Of a DNA stretch of 64,000 nt, positions 22,492-34,074 are shown piece after piece. A program made the translations under genes and the position numbers. The stretch's first letter is position 1, and each line of letters starts with the position of its first letter. Source of the DNA: Cucumis sativus (lineage: Eukaryota > Streptophyta > Magnoliopsida > Cucurbitales > Cucurbitaceae). A model generated the notes under the pieces. The model saw only the letters and a program-made list of their open reading frames with translations. It made no database searches and was not told the origin of the DNA. Where the stretch lies: assembly GCF_000004075.3 (NCBI RefSeq), contig NC_026655.2, positions 21,871,489 to 21,935,488 of the forward strand, given 5' to 3'.

Positions 22492-24392
22492 TAGTATGTG
22501 CATAATGCACTTGCTGAGGTGGAAAATGAAAGAGTTATGTGTTTGGATAGTTTCATAATTCTTTTGAATTTTGTAATAATTAGGAAATTTTATTAAATTA
22601 TGTAATGATTAATAAATTTTATTAAAGTTTGATACTATTTCTTTTAAAGATTTTAATGTGCAATATTTTAGAAAATATATATAAATATATAGTAAAAGTT
22701 GAGATATAGCATTAATGTTTAAATAAGATATAAAATTTTAATATATTTTTGTAAATATTTTAGTTTATTTTGTTATATTTAAAGGTTTTCCAAAAATTAT
22801 TTTAATATACATTATTAAATTTCTAAATTTTTAATAAAGTACACCACTTTTCAAAATTCACAAATATTTTTAAATATATTAAGATGATATGAAATATTTA
22901 CTAATATAATAAAATAATATTACTTAATAATTTAAAAACTAAAAATAATTATAATGAATAAAACTTTTTACCGTTAATTATATATTAATATTTTACATTC
23001 AATTTGTAATATTCTACTATGATATAGGAATTGAGTCGAGAAATTAAGGTCATACCAATTGGATGTCTATTATCAATTAAATACTTACTCTCATCTATTA
23101 ATTAACATGACAGAGTTAAATTAATTATAGGATTCTTCATAAATTGAAGAAATAAAATTATTTATACTCCATTAGAAAGATTATTAGAAGATAGAATTCA
23201 CTGCATATGATTTTTTTTTATTTTTGAGTGGACAATTTTCGATTTTTCTTAATTATAATTACATTTAAGCTTCGTGCGTCAAATAAAATTAATAGTTATT
23301 ATAGATAAAAATAATTAAGGTAACTAAGTTGATAATTGTTATAAATGAAAATAATGAAAGAATAATTATTATAAATAAAAAGTAATTAAGAGAAGGCATG
23401 AATAATAAACTAAAAGTATGAATTAACATAGTAATAGATCTCCTTAATTAATTAGCTTTTTATAGAGAGAAAAATTGTGTAAAAAATAGTTAATTTTTTC
23501 TTTTAAAAAATTTGGTCTCTTACTAGTAAATTACTAAAATTGATCCGATCTCTTACTTGTAAATTTACTAATAATTTACTGGTTCATCTTTCTTTTTTCT
23601 TAAATTATTTGAAGTTTCGATTCTGTGTACTAGATATTATCGATTCGCTATTCTATTTCTATCAATATTTGATATTCTATTTATTTGTACTAGATATTAG
23701 TTATATGATGTTCAATTCTCTATACTAGATATTAGAGACTCGATATTCAACACTTAAAATTCCATATTTGATACTTTCTAACACTCTACAATTTATTCAA
23801 GATTACATGTGTTCGTTCGATTTTTAAAGAAAAATAACAGAAGAAAAGATAAAAAGAGAGTAGAGATGCTAAAGAAAACAGACATTATTCATTAGTTCTA
23901 GAAAAATAGAGCTTTATTTTAGGTCAGATCACCTATGCAAAATTTTCAATTAAATTCAAAATATAGACATATGTTTATATATATGATCTTGAGTCTAGCG
24001 TGATAGATATGATATCTACCACCAATGAATGTTGCTATGTTTAGGATTTCCTTAAAAGATCATTACATGTACGCTAACATTTAGAAAATGCGTAGCGATT
24101 TAAAATAAAAGTTCATAAATCAACTAGGAATAGAAAAGAAATGTCCAAACTGAAAAAGTTCTTTGTAAGAGTTTGAAATAAGAAACTCAAACTAGAATTG
24201 ATAATAACTGCAAATTTCTACATCAGAATGGAGATTTCAAAAGAACGAACCACAATTTGGCGTTTACACAATTAAGCAATCTCACTAGCAAAAGAAAACC
24301 TGTGTTTATGATTCCAAAATCACAACGCAATTCATTTACATCTTCAAAATAAAAGCATGAACACAAGATCCATTCAAGCATTCTCAATTTGA
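22492..24392. other. AT-rich spacer between sHSP genes
   Basis: No gene recognised. Around 23620-23750 the phrases ctagatatta and gatattc recur irregularly. 24240-24392 is probably the 3' UTR of the next gene. Confidence 0.5.
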
Positions 24393-24875
24393 TTAGCCGG
24401 AAATCTTAACAGACTTCACATCCGCCTTCTTTTCTTCCGCCTTAGGCACCGTCACAGTTAGAACTCCGTTCTCCATTGATGCCTTAATTTCCTCCATTTT
24501 CACATCCTCCGGCATCCTAAATCTCCTCTTGAACTTTCCACTGCTTCGCTCCATTCGATGCCATTTCTCGCTCTTATCCTCTTTCTCTACGTTCCGTTCG
24601 CCGCTAATCTGAATCACTTTACCGTCTTCGACCTCCACTTTCACTTCCTCTTTCTTCAGTCCAGGCAGATCGGCTTTCAGAACATGAGCCTCCGGCGTCT
24701 CCATCCAATCTACACGAGCGTTCACTATAGCTGAAGTTTCTCGAGCGATTTCCGGAAAGTGAGATGAAATTGAAGAAGGAAAGTGAAAATCGAATGGATC
24801 TGAGAGGTCGAATGTGGCAAATGGATCGAAGACGCTGCTCCGTCGGCCACCGAAAAAGCTTGGAATCATCGACAT
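24393..24875 (-). CDS. Class I cytosolic small heat-shock protein, 160 aa (about 18 kDa)
   Basis: A typical cytosolic class I sHSP, a holdase chaperone induced by heat. The N-terminal arm starts [12 protein letters not shown] with FDPF and DPFDF motifs. The alpha-crystallin domain starts at [11 protein letters not shown] (residues 55-65). It includes [17 protein letters not shown], the [11 protein letters not shown] dimer loop, the conserved arginine in [12 protein letters not shown] and [14 protein letters not shown]. The end carries the V-K-I anchor motif. It is intronless and of standard length. It is about 90% like the gene at 26892, which is on the opposite strand, so this is an inverted duplicate pair. 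Strong heat-shock elements lie upstream. Confidence 0.96.
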   Translation of the reverse strand: MSMIPSFFGGRRSSVFDPFATFDLSDPFDFHFPSSISSHFPEIARETSAIVNARVDWMETPEAHVLKADLPGLKKEEVKVEVEDGKVIQISGERNVEKEDKSEKWHRMERSSGKFKRRFRMPEDVKMEEIKASMENGVLTVTVPKAEEKKADVKSVKISG

Positions 24876-25015
24876 TTTCTTAGGTTTTGGCTTGAAGAAC
24901 TTGAAATTGGACTTGGAAGGGAAATTAGATAGCGCTTTGATTGATGTTGTTGATTATCAGAAGTGTATTGTTGCTACGGAAATTTCGATTGGTGGGGAAA
25001 TCGAACAAGGTGATA

Positions 25016-25061
25016 ATTTATAGCGATTGGCCGAAGATTGGAGAATTGTCTAGAAAAATTC
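25016..25061 (-). promoter_or_regulatory. TATA box and adjacent heat-shock element of the 24393-24875 gene
   Basis: On the minus strand a TATAAAT (25016-25022) is followed directly upstream by CCAATC. Then comes a run with GAA at 25033, 25043 and 25053 and TTC-like triplets (TTG, GTC) in the alternating slots at 25038 and 25048. That 5-bp phasing is the layout expected for heat-shock factor binding close to the TATA box. Confidence 0.7.
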
Positions 25062-25108
25062 TTTCCGCTATTTGTAAATTTATTCACCTTCGTGTCGTCT
25101 CTCGTTAG

Positions 25109-25121
25109 TTCTCGAACGTTC
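25109..25121 (-). promoter_or_regulatory. Perfect three-unit heat-shock element
   Basis: TTCtcGAAcgTTC, three uninterrupted nTTCn/nGAAn units, about 235 bases upstream of the 24393-24875 start codon and upstream of the TATA-proximal element. Confidence 0.8.
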
Positions 25122-25529
25122 GGTGGTAATTTTATTTAGGAATTTTTTCAAAAATATAAAAGTTATTTAGAAAATTTTTGAAAACCAAATAAAAGCCCAC
25201 AAACTAATGATAAAAACCATAATCGAAAATATAAAAACATTTGTGATTAATTTGTAACAGATTGTCACCCAATTTTTCATGATCTTTTATATTTATCCAT
25301 TTGTCTATTTGATACATAATTTTAACCAAATAAAAATGGCTTAAAGAAATAAGATAAAAAGGAAGTAGAAATCTAAAATATTTTAGAAAAACCGTTAATT
25401 TTATGATTTTTTTAAAATTGTTTTATTATATTTATGAAAATGAACCTTTTATTTATTTATTTTGAAAAAATATCAAATAACTTTATTTTTAACAATCAAG
25501 TTATTTTAATTCGTTTTTGGAACTTAATT

Positions 25530-26010
25530 ATTAATACCAAAGTGGATGCGAGTGTGGAAAGGAGAAGTTGTTGTGGTCTCAATTTCTTGTTTTCTGGTTG
25601 AACCATTTGGTTGGCTCACTCTACCAATGCACACACTAAAGCTGAATTTGTTGTTTGGATATCTATCATGTATGTGTGGTCTTCCATATGGATAACTCGT
25701 GATCATTTAGGGTAAGTTCGCTTAATTAGCATGTATTGCATTTTGAGAGATCCAATTTTAAGTACGCAATGGATTTGATGAGGCATTACCATTCAAGTCA
25801 AATCTGACCGTCTAAATGTGGCTTGTCAGACTGAATGTTGTTAAGCAGATAAACAAACAAAGTTTCTGTTTTCATTGAAAAGCTAAAGATCTAGGACAAG
25901 TCTTTGGTGATCTTTCTTTTTCCCATGTTCGACTATTCTACAATGACTTAGCTCACAATGTAGCAACTAAGGCCTTGTATGAGGACGTTCTAACTTTACT
26001 TTCCTTATTC
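25530..26010 (+). pseudogene. Plant RNase H-like (LINE-type, RVT_3) fragment
   Basis: Reading forward, short blocks match the RNase H domain found at the end of plant non-LTR retrotransposons and in related host proteins: KAEF near 25580, SDCLNVV near 25808, and SHVRLFYNDLAHNVATKAL at about 25918-25975, equivalent to the S-HV-R--N--AH-LA--A motif. The frame is interrupted and no reverse transcriptase is found upstream, so this is a truncated remnant between the two small HSP genes. Confidence 0.5.
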
Positions 26011-26660
26011 TACTTAGTTTTTCTTATTTGAATCTTGTGAAGTTGTATGGTACTTTCTTTGGCTAATTTACTTTTTAAAAAATAGTGTCACATCTATTAA
26101 ATTATGAGACGAATGATGTGTTTGAAATACAAATTCAAGTATCTAATTTGAACTAAGTTATTTTGACAACAAATGTGTTTGATAACACTTCAAAATACAT
26201 TTTAAAATGTTTTTATCAAAAGAGTTTAAATAAAATGAGTTTTTTGAAAAACATTTTTTTAAGTCAATCCAAATAGACCCGAAATCATTAATCTTTTTTA
26301 TAAACAATAGTCATCACACATACCAGAATTGAAAAAAAATATATCACACTACAACAAACAACTCCTTAACAAACGATAATTGCATCAGATAGCACATTTG
26401 ATAACAATAACTAAGCACTTGTAGAAGGTTATAAACATACTCCTATCACTAATATGATATTATTAGGCTTCCAAAGTTAAATCTAATTGTTATCTCGAAA
26501 AGATATTACAATATAAATAAGAACAAATAATTATAAAAATAAAAAAAATAATATGGATCTTACTATCGTAATAAACTCTTTTCTTTTTTATAATCTTTTT
26601 TCTTTTTTTGTTATTTTTGAAGGGCTTTAATTCCATAAGAAATGACTGAGTGAAAGCCTA
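26011..26660. other. AT-rich spacer, nothing recognised
   Basis: No gene. A phrase 'gatgtgtttgaaatac / aatgtgtttgataacac' recurs at about 26113 and 26172 and might be part of an old repeat. Confidence 0.4.
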
Positions 26661-26752
26661 GAAGGTTCATATTCATATGATGACAAAAGCGATGATATTT
26701 AATAGAGATACCTTCCAGAAGAAACCAGAATCTTCAGCCAGTTGCTATAAAC
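26661..26752 (+). promoter_or_regulatory. Promoter with heat-shock elements and TATA box of the 26892 gene
   Basis: GAAggTTC lies at 26661-26668. The main array has TTC at 26713, GAA at 26718, an imperfect AAC slot at 26723, GAA at 26728 and TTC at 26733, all in 5-bp phase. TATAAAC follows at 26746-26752, about 140 bases before the start codon. The same order (HSE directly upstream of TATA) is seen for the sister gene. Confidence 0.75.
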
Positions 26753-26891
26753 TCTCGCCTCTTTCGCTTTCTTTACCAATCAGAAATTCCAAACCACTAA
26801 TTCTATCAAGATCTTTGTTGAATTCAATCAAAGCGCTTCCAAGTTTCGATTTCAAGTCGCGGATTAAGTTCTTCAAACTAAATCTACGAAG

Positions 26892-27374
26892 ATGTCTATG
26901 ATTCCAAGCTTTTTCAATGGCCGACGGGGCAGTGTCTTCGATCCATTTGCCACGTTCGACCTCTCAGATCCATTTGATTTTCACTTCCCTTCTTCAATTT
27001 CATCTCACTTTCCCGAAATCGCTCAAGAAACTTCAGCTATAGTGAACGCTCATGTAGATTGGAAGGAGACGCCGGAGGCTCATGTTCTGAAAGCCGATCT
27101 GCCTGGACTGAAGAAAGAGGAGGTGAAAGTGGAGATTGAAGACGGAAGAGTGATTCAGATTAGCGGCGAAAGGAACGTAGAGAAAGAGGATAAGAACGAG
27201 AAATGGCATCGGATAGAACGAAGCAGTGGAAAGTTTCAGAGGAGATTTAGAATGCCGGAGGATGTGAAACCGGAGAAAATTAGGGCATCGATGGAGAACG
27301 GAGTTCTTACTGTGATGGTTCCGAAGGCGGATGGGAAGAAAACAGATGTGAAATCCGTTGAGATTTCCGGCTAA
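26892..27374 (+). CDS. Class I cytosolic small heat-shock protein, 160 aa (about 18 kDa)
   Basis: The sister of the gene at 24393-24875, in divergent orientation about 2 kb away, and the same length. Motifs are [46 protein letters not shown], the arginine in [26 protein letters not shown] and a final V-E-I. Differences from the sister are mostly conservative and cluster near the ends and in the [12 protein letters not shown] segment. The upstream start at 26677 in another frame is in the leader and is not used. Heat induction is expected from the promoter. Confidence 0.96.
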   Translation: MSMIPSFFNGRRGSVFDPFATFDLSDPFDFHFPSSISSHFPEIAQETSAIVNAHVDWKETPEAHVLKADLPGLKKEEVKVEIEDGRVIQISGERNVEKEDKNEKWHRIERSSGKFQRRFRMPEDVKPEKIRASMENGVLTVMVPKADGKKTDVKSVEISG

Positions 27375-27877
27375 ACACCGAGTTATCATGTGAAATTTTA
27401 ACTAATGAATCCATGCAAACTGTCTTTGTGAAATTTGTACAAATTACTTTCGATTAATATGAATAAAAGAAGCCATATTGCATCTTAAAAAGACGATTGA
27501 TTATCATTATCACATCCGCAAAATAAATTTGAGACAAAAGTCCTACAATTCTTTATTTAACTTTCCTCTTCAGACATTAAAATCAAAGAATTGGCAAGAA
27601 AGATATTCAAGTGGCAAAGCATAGCCAGTAGGATCTTGAGAAACTAAAAGAAAGGGTATAGAGACCCAATCGAATATTTTCTAGAAATTTAAATTCATAG
27701 TTAATGGTGAAATGGAAACTATAAGATTGACAAGGAATGTGTCATTATCATATCAATGCTTTCTCGAACAGAAAAACTAAATTATTTCATGAAATGGAGA
27801 ACTAACCAGACCAAAAATGCTTAAACCAAAGTTCTTCATTCCCAACTCACTGACAATTATACAAATCATGAGTCAGC
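27375..27877. other. Convergent 3' ends of sHSP and TIM10
   Basis: Holds the 3' UTR of the plus-strand sHSP gene (an aataaa at 27463) and of the minus-strand TIM10 gene. Nothing else seen. Confidence 0.5.
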
Positions 27878-30363
27878 TCACATTGGAGGTCTACCAGATC
27901 CGAGTAGCTGGCCGATCAAATTGGTTACCTGAAGCACAACAAACTAAAAATCAATACCATTAAATAACTAATGAGATATATATTTAGGATGAATTCAAGC
28001 AGTCAACAACAGATGATGCAAGTTCCAGCGAGACGTCTGATTGTAAACAAGCTGATTGAAAAAGTGATTTCTTTCAAACTGGGGAGGAATGGGTTTAAAA
28101 TTATGTTGAAGCTCTTTCAAGTTACAGGAGAAACTGTAGCCAATAATCACGTCTTTGAATCACAATAACACGAAACACAAAATAGAACTATATTTTAATA
28201 TCAGAAGAAAACTACAATACTCAATCGTGTTTCGAGAGAGCTATCTCTCTCTCAAAGTCCAAAGTCCAACACTGGTCGATCCGCAAAGTAGTTCCTAACT
28301 CTCTATTTAAACCAAACTCATCCTTAGTTAATTGCCATTAGGATTTTACTAATATCCTGTTGATACTCCAAATATATCTGCTATTAAGCCAACTGATCGA
28401 CCCAAAAGTTTCATCATTGAATGTAATTTGGAACTTCTTTTTAAAAAAAAATGGAATGCTGGGGAAAGTGTTCTAGTCTTTGGGAGAAATTTAGGTTAAA
28501 AGAGGCGCTTCGAATCATTACTATTTAACTTGGACCCGTCCTCTGGACTATTCGTTATTACTCCAAAGGAGGAGCAAATAATTTGATGTTTATCCCCCTC
28601 TGTTAGGAGTTTTAAGACCGTAGGACTTGCTATCGTCTGAAGGACTATGAATCATATATATTTTGGATGACCTCCTTAGGAGCAAAGTTATTTATAGGAG
28701 TCCTATGGAACTGAAAGGAGTTTCTAAGACCGGGGATCTCTTATTCATTCCACTTTCTGTGATCAAACCCCCTCCTAACGGAGTCTTAAAGCGAAGGACT
28801 CAAGGATGGAATATGAACTTCTTGGATAGGCAAACCTTTTCTTCATTGCCTACTATCCTTCTATTATTCTTTCTTAGAGGGAAAATACCAAATTGAGTTA
28901 CTTTTGACCTCGTCCGAAGTGGCAGCGACTTTAAAAGTCAAATGGGTGGTTTTTTACTATATTTGCTCGACTGGTTTAAACATAACTCTTAATCTAGAGA
29001 TTAGTGGTTTGAATCCCTCACCTACATGTTTGTTGAACTTTGAAAAAAAATCCAGGGTAATAATAAGAGGAAATTACCAATGGCTTTTGTTTTATCATGA
29101 GACACCCGGTTCTATTTATCAAATGTGTCATGCCTCTATGTCAAATATGATTGATTTTACTATATTCATAACAAATATTGATTTGTAAATCGTATGTAGA
29201 TAACAAAAACACATGTATTCATTTAAATTTCATTTCATAGACTACAAAGATTTTATTTAAGCATGATATTTGAATAAGAACAGTGTGATTAAGAAGAGCT
29301 AAATGAATTCGTCTCTGTACCTTCAATCACAACAAGGAATAAAGTCTTGTGTATAATTGGATCATCACATATCTCATAAACTAAACAACAGAGCATAGAA
29401 GATAGAAATCAGCTTACATGCCAATACTTGGAGACGCAGCGGTCAATACAACTATTTTCACCCATATTCAGCTCAGATTCCTTGTACCTAAAAACGATGG
29501 TAGCAATTAAATAACAAAAGACCATGCATAAATCTCAAAATGAATGGGACATAAGAAATTGAATTCTATGATTAGAAAGCATACAATATGCAAAGATAGA
29601 TATGTAAGATAACTGTCCTACCTCTTATCAACACATTTGTTGAAACATGATTGTGTGAGCCTGAAAGACAAAAAGACAAAGGCATGAGGTTCAAAGCCTA
29701 TGAAGAAGGTAGAAACATGAAGCTCAGATATCTAGAATATTTTTTCAATGAAAAAACTTCTATGTATATCTCATTTCCAAATATTTTTATTAGGTGAAAT
29801 AATAAAAAGAAAATGTATATAAAACCTACTTGTTGAACAATTCAACTCGATATTCCATCTCCTTCTCTGCCATCCCAAATATCTGCTCCAATGCAAAAAA
29901 GAAAAAAAAAACGAAAAAAATTAAGTTGAAAATTATGAATTTATAATCTACATTTAAGTTATATCCTCACAATAAAGAATCATCAAAGGCTAATAAATTG
30001 AACATATTCATCACTCCAAATGGACAGAGTTCAGTAACAAAATATATCAAAGCATGAAAGATCATAAACTTAAGCATGAAACCAGCTGCCTAATGAGTGT
30101 CAAAAAAAAAATTCCTACAACCATCCTTCATCTCTCTTCTTCGAGCCCGAACAATTACATTTGTTCAATTCGAGAAAGCCCACCACAATAAAACACATAG
30201 ATTCCACTACTGACCTGGGATACTCTCAAAACACTCACTCCAAGTACTAGAATCCCACATCACGGCTATAAATTTGCAAAAACAAAGGAAAAAACCGAAT
30301 AAGTAAATCAAAACTAACCTGTTCCTTGTCGACAGCCGATGGCATATTGTTTGGAGAAGCCAT
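27878..30363 (-). CDS. TIM10: Mitochondrial import inner membrane translocase subunit Tim10, 85 aa
   Basis: Small Tim chaperones of the mitochondrial intermembrane space form a Tim9-Tim10 hexamer that escorts hydrophobic carrier proteins to the TIM22 complex. Five coding exons on the minus strand are 30319-30363, 29830-29882, 29622-29660, 29418-29487 and 27878-27928; all junctions are GT-AG and phases close to 85 residues. The protein starts MASPNNMPSAVDKEQ and has the twin CX3C motif (Cys38-Cys42, Cys59-Cys63, 16 residues apart), which forms the disulphides needed for folding. It ends LLGSGRPPM. The last intron is 1.49 kb and carries foreign-looking repetitive DNA. The gene is head-to-head with RPAC2. 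No long frame exists, since exons are short; recognition rests on the joined sequence. Confidence 0.95.
28190..29180. other. Inserted, unidentified sequence in TIM10 intron 4
   Basis: This stretch is richer in GC than the surroundings and carries diverged internal repeats: 'ggagcaaa.aatttga' near 28571 and 28680, 'aggagttttaagaccg' near 28605 and 28722, and a third 'cggagtcttaaagcga' at 28778. An open frame of 77 codons (28663-28896) and one of 94 (28904-29188) have no recognised domain. The left boundary region (28165-28330) resembles the ends of plant LTR elements. Origin could be a transposon or an organelle-DNA insertion; I cannot decide. Confidence 0.35.
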
Positions 30364-30790
30364 TGAAACTATGAATCAAACAAAAATCACAATCCCAAAA
30401 CTGGATTACACACCAAATAGGAACGATTGATATAGAACAAACCGAAAAGAAAATTTCTAAGAACTCACTTTAAAATGAAATGCCAAAGCAAATTTTCAAA
30501 AAACGAAGCTCTGGGTTTTGATGGGTTTGATGAATCTGATCAGTAGTTGATGGGAGAAGGCAAAACCCCGCTGCTAAATCTCTATGACGATATAATGGCG
30601 AGTATTTTACAAAATTGTTACTTCTTGATTTTAGGTTTGAAGGTATACTTCCAATGTCACCAAAACTCAGGAACCGGATTTGGGACGGTTCGGTTCAAAT
30701 AGACCATCTCAGCTTGGTATCGGTTCAAACGGACCAGCGTGACCGAATTATCAAATCAAAAGGGCCCAAGCCTTAAACCCCATTCAACCT
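30364..30790. promoter_or_regulatory. Shared head-to-head promoter region of TIM10 and RPAC2
   Basis: The start codon of TIM10 (minus) and the inferred first exon of RPAC2 (plus, beginning roughly at 30790) are only about 430 bases apart. The interval has no obvious TATA box for either gene, and a GC-rich ccggccggccggcc tract lies at 30845-30858 in the RPAC2 leader. Compact TATA-less divergent promoters are common for housekeeping genes. Transcription start sites are inferred. Confidence 0.5.
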
Positions 30791-30843
30791 CTTTTTCGTT
30801 TTTGTGATTTGTTCCCTCTCCCGGTGTCTCTCCTCCCCAACTC

Positions 30844-30858
30844 ACCGGCCGGCCGGCC
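30844..30858. repeat. Perfect GC palindrome ccggccggccgg in the RPAC2 leader
   Basis: A fully GC tract of about 14 bases (repeats of CCGG) in a window of about 30% GC. It would form a stable hairpin in the 5' UTR. Confidence 0.6.
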
Positions 30859-30935
30859 ACCGACGGCAGCTACTTCATCTTCTCGCCCTTCTTCTCTCTC
30901 TTGGTAATCAGTTCTCTCTCTCTCTCATATATATA

Positions 30936-30968
30936 TGTATGTATGTATGTGTGTGTGTATGTATGTAT
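30936..30968. repeat. GTAT/GT microsatellite in the RPAC2 5' UTR intron
   Basis: Runs of gtatgtat and gtgtgt units, preceded by CT and TA runs at 30913-30935. Confidence 0.8.
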
Positions 30969-32183
30969 GGTCGAGACACCTATAAACAAGTGAGCTATGC
31001 GAATGTCTGTTGCTTATTCATGTGTGTGTGTAAGCAATAGCTGGGTGACATTGTTGAATTGACTGATTTTTGCAGTTTTAGTTCTAAAGAATCTAATGGA
31101 ATTTATGTTAAAGGATGGGTATTTCAAGACATCTAACTCTAGGTTATTTTTTTAATGTAATTTTCTTTGTGTTTTGCGCTACATTAAGGTATGGTCCAGT
31201 TATTTTAGATAGTTGAATTTAGAATTTTTGGTGATGTCCGTGAAAACTCGTTTAGTCATGTCGCTAGGGAACTAAAGAATAGTGAATCGATCTGGAATTT
31301 TACTCATTAGTACTATCCTATAAGGGGAACTAGAATACATGAAAGAGGCTCAATGCTGAATGCCCAAAACCTGAAAAGTGAAGTTAATGTTGTATTAGTT
31401 TTGATTCACCATATCTGAATGTTATCGTGAAAGAGGTGATGATAAAATTGGAGTTAGCTTAAGATCTCCCAAGTAGTAAGATTGAAACAGACTTAATCAT
31501 GCCAATTCGTTCCTTGGTACTTTTTAGATTAAAAAACCAATAGGTAGCCCTCTTGTAAAAGTGATTTCTTAAGGCGCCCTATGAAACTAGACATGTTACT
31601 CTAGCTCTTACATTCTGTTTAGAAAGTTGCAGTCAATTCTCCCCAAAAGTGTAATTGATAGGAAAGAATGAATGAGTAGTCATATATTTATTGCTCAATA
31701 GTGCTTTCTAATCTTCTTCATACTTAGACCTTAAACTTCAGTGGCTTCTCTTTCTAGCCTTTTAGTAGTAACAACATCCGTACAAGTAAAGCTTGTAAGG
31801 ATAGGATAGTAATATAGTCTTGGCGAAATAACTGATCAAAAATTTCTTTTTCAAGCTACGTATATGTATGTGTTATAGATTTTTTAGGTTTGTGGGAATA
31901 ATTGAAGAATCATGAAAGTAATCTAGCTAATCTTACATGCCTGCACTTCTCTTAATGCCCGAAGAATGATATTTCAATTCTTGAGAGTTGGTGGAAAAGA
32001 GATTTCAACTTCTTGGCTCCATTGGTTTTGTAGAATTTTGGCTTTTTTTTTCCTTATGTTATCAATTATTTGCTATTTTTGAGAATTTTGGTTTATTTTC
32101 CTTGATCTTCTCAATTTATTTGCCTTCATTTTTAATCAAGATGTTGGTTTTGTCTGGTTTTTCATTTTTTTTTTTTGTTAGCA

Positions 32184-34074
32184 ATGGAACATGGATCCTT
32201 TACAGATGAGACCAAATCAACATTTTCTATGGCTGATGAAGATCATACACTTGCAAATGCTCTCAGATGCACTTTGAATCAAGAGTAGGAGCTCTTATTC
32301 AGTTATTCTTGAGTGAATACTTTGAAATGTCCACGATCATTTTTTCTAACCATTTCATCATGGACATCTATTAATTCATGACATTAATAATTAAATAGAT
32401 TCTTGGTTCTTGTGAACATATAATCAACAAGGTCCTTGAAGAATTGATTAGGTTCTTGGATAATCCATGAGGCATAAATTGATAAATAATGTACACCCAT
32501 TGCATGTGTTAATATGGGTTCTTTTACCGTCTATTCGGAAGAGTTATAAATATGGACATCTTTTTCACTTATTCAAGCAATAGGAATTGATCATTTGGTT
32601 GTGGTTTCTTTCCCTGTTAAAAAAAACTGGTTTAGATTGTTGTTATACTTTAGTAAACCATATCTGACATACTTTTAAATAACTTGTAATATCATCTTGC
32701 AGTCCAAGAGTGACATTCTGTGGGTATAGCATCCCTCATCCTTCAGATAATCGAGTTAATATTAGAGTCCAGACAACAGGTAATATTTTGAGGTTGTTTG
32801 ACTCTCTAATTGGTTCACATTTCAGAATTTTTTTTCTAATGATTGGATTTGTTCTATCTTGATTTTTCTTCTTTATACACATCTAATTTATGCATTCATG
32901 AGATATATAGCTTTTGGATCCATGCAATGAGTGATCCTTCTAAGAATTTTTTTTTCCAACAAAATCGCCTTTTTTTGCAGAACACATGTTGGATCCTTGT
33001 AGCTTTTCTAGAACCCCATTAGTTTTTATAATTGAATAGAACCCATGGAAACAGCTGTACAACATATAGAACTGATTCTGTTCAAGTAAGGTCGTGGTAA
33101 AAAATAAATTTTACTACTTGAAATTAGGGTCTATCTATTTAGTTCTCTAACTTTAACAAGATTCAATTATTTGTCCAAATTTTGAATAGCTATTGTCCAT
33201 AGTTCTCACCATCGACACTGGTAACTCACGTTGACATGATATATGTATTCGAAAAATATTAGTTGATTGGATGTAACATGACAGAAAAATAGTATGAAGT
33301 ATATAACTATAAAAAATAATAGTAGCACATAAAAGGGATTTGATACGTTGCTTTGAAAAGATATTATGTTGCATATGCTTGTTTATTTTATTCAATTGTC
33401 CACTTTTTTCCACATTACAATGTTAGTAAGTACGACTATACGTGATTAATTACACTTCAAAGTTTGAAAGCCATGTTTAAAACTTTTTAAAATGATAATA
33501 CCTATTGGGCACAACTATGAAGTTACACTAGAACACAGTTGTACAACCTAGAGAATAGATCCTATTCAAGTGGGGTAATAGATCTATAATTTAATCTCAA
33601 ACATATATGCATAAGCATACCCATTTGCAATTGTAAAGTAAAACCCAAGGTACCAAGATGTTTGAGGCTGAGGCCTAAAAAATAGTGTCCCAAATGAATG
33701 GTCTTTACTCTTTCTCCATGGCTGGATTTGTTGAACCCAGTGATCTGCAGTTGAAAGTAGACAAAGCTATTATTGATTACTAGGGAAAAGCAAAGCACAT
33801 GGGAAAATGGTAGGGGCAATATAGCAAACAGAAGGCTATTTGTTGAAGTGACTATGCATTATTAGTAGCATTAACAATAGCATTAGAGATCACTGATGAA
33901 AGGGGTTTTTGATTGAACATGGCAGGTGATCCTGCTAGAGAAGTTTTGAAAGATGCTTGTCAGAACTTGATGGTGGTGTGTCAGCATGTGAGGAACACAT
34001 TTGACAAGGCTGTGCTTGATTTCAATCTCACCAAACCAAAAGAAAAACCTGTGGGAGACATTAATATCAAATAG
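32184..34074 (+). CDS. RPAC2: DNA-directed RNA polymerases I and III subunit RPAC2 (AC19), 108 aa
   Basis: AC19 pairs with AC40 as the alpha-like dimer that starts assembly of RNA polymerases I and III in the nucleus. Coding exons are 32184-32284, 32703-32779 and 33926-34074, all GT-AG with closing phases, 108 residues. The protein starts MEHGSFTDETKSTFSMADED, carries the Rpb11-type dimerisation fold (HTLANALRCTLNQDPRVTFCGYSIPHPSD) and continues REVLKDACQNLMVVCQHVRNTFDKAV to a short lysine-rich tail. A leader exon ending at about 30903 and a 1.28-kb 5' UTR intron ending at 32181 are inferred from splice sites and the head-to-head layout. Intron 2 (32780-33925) holds two diverged copies of a dispersed repeat. 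Identity is from remembered plant homologues; very confident. Confidence 0.95.

Noticed and set aside
27971-28168. 65-codon plus-strand frame near the TIM10 last exon
   Set aside because: Lies in the TIM10 intron on the opposite strand, with no recognisable family.
28980-29050. tRNA gene or SINE because of ggtttgaatccctc
   Set aside because: The B-box-like phrase has no matching A box at the right distance and no cloverleaf that I can draw.
28663-29188. Two consecutive plus-strand frames as a gene in TIM10 intron 4
   Set aside because: No domain or splice pattern, and the region has internal repeats; treated as an unidentified insert.
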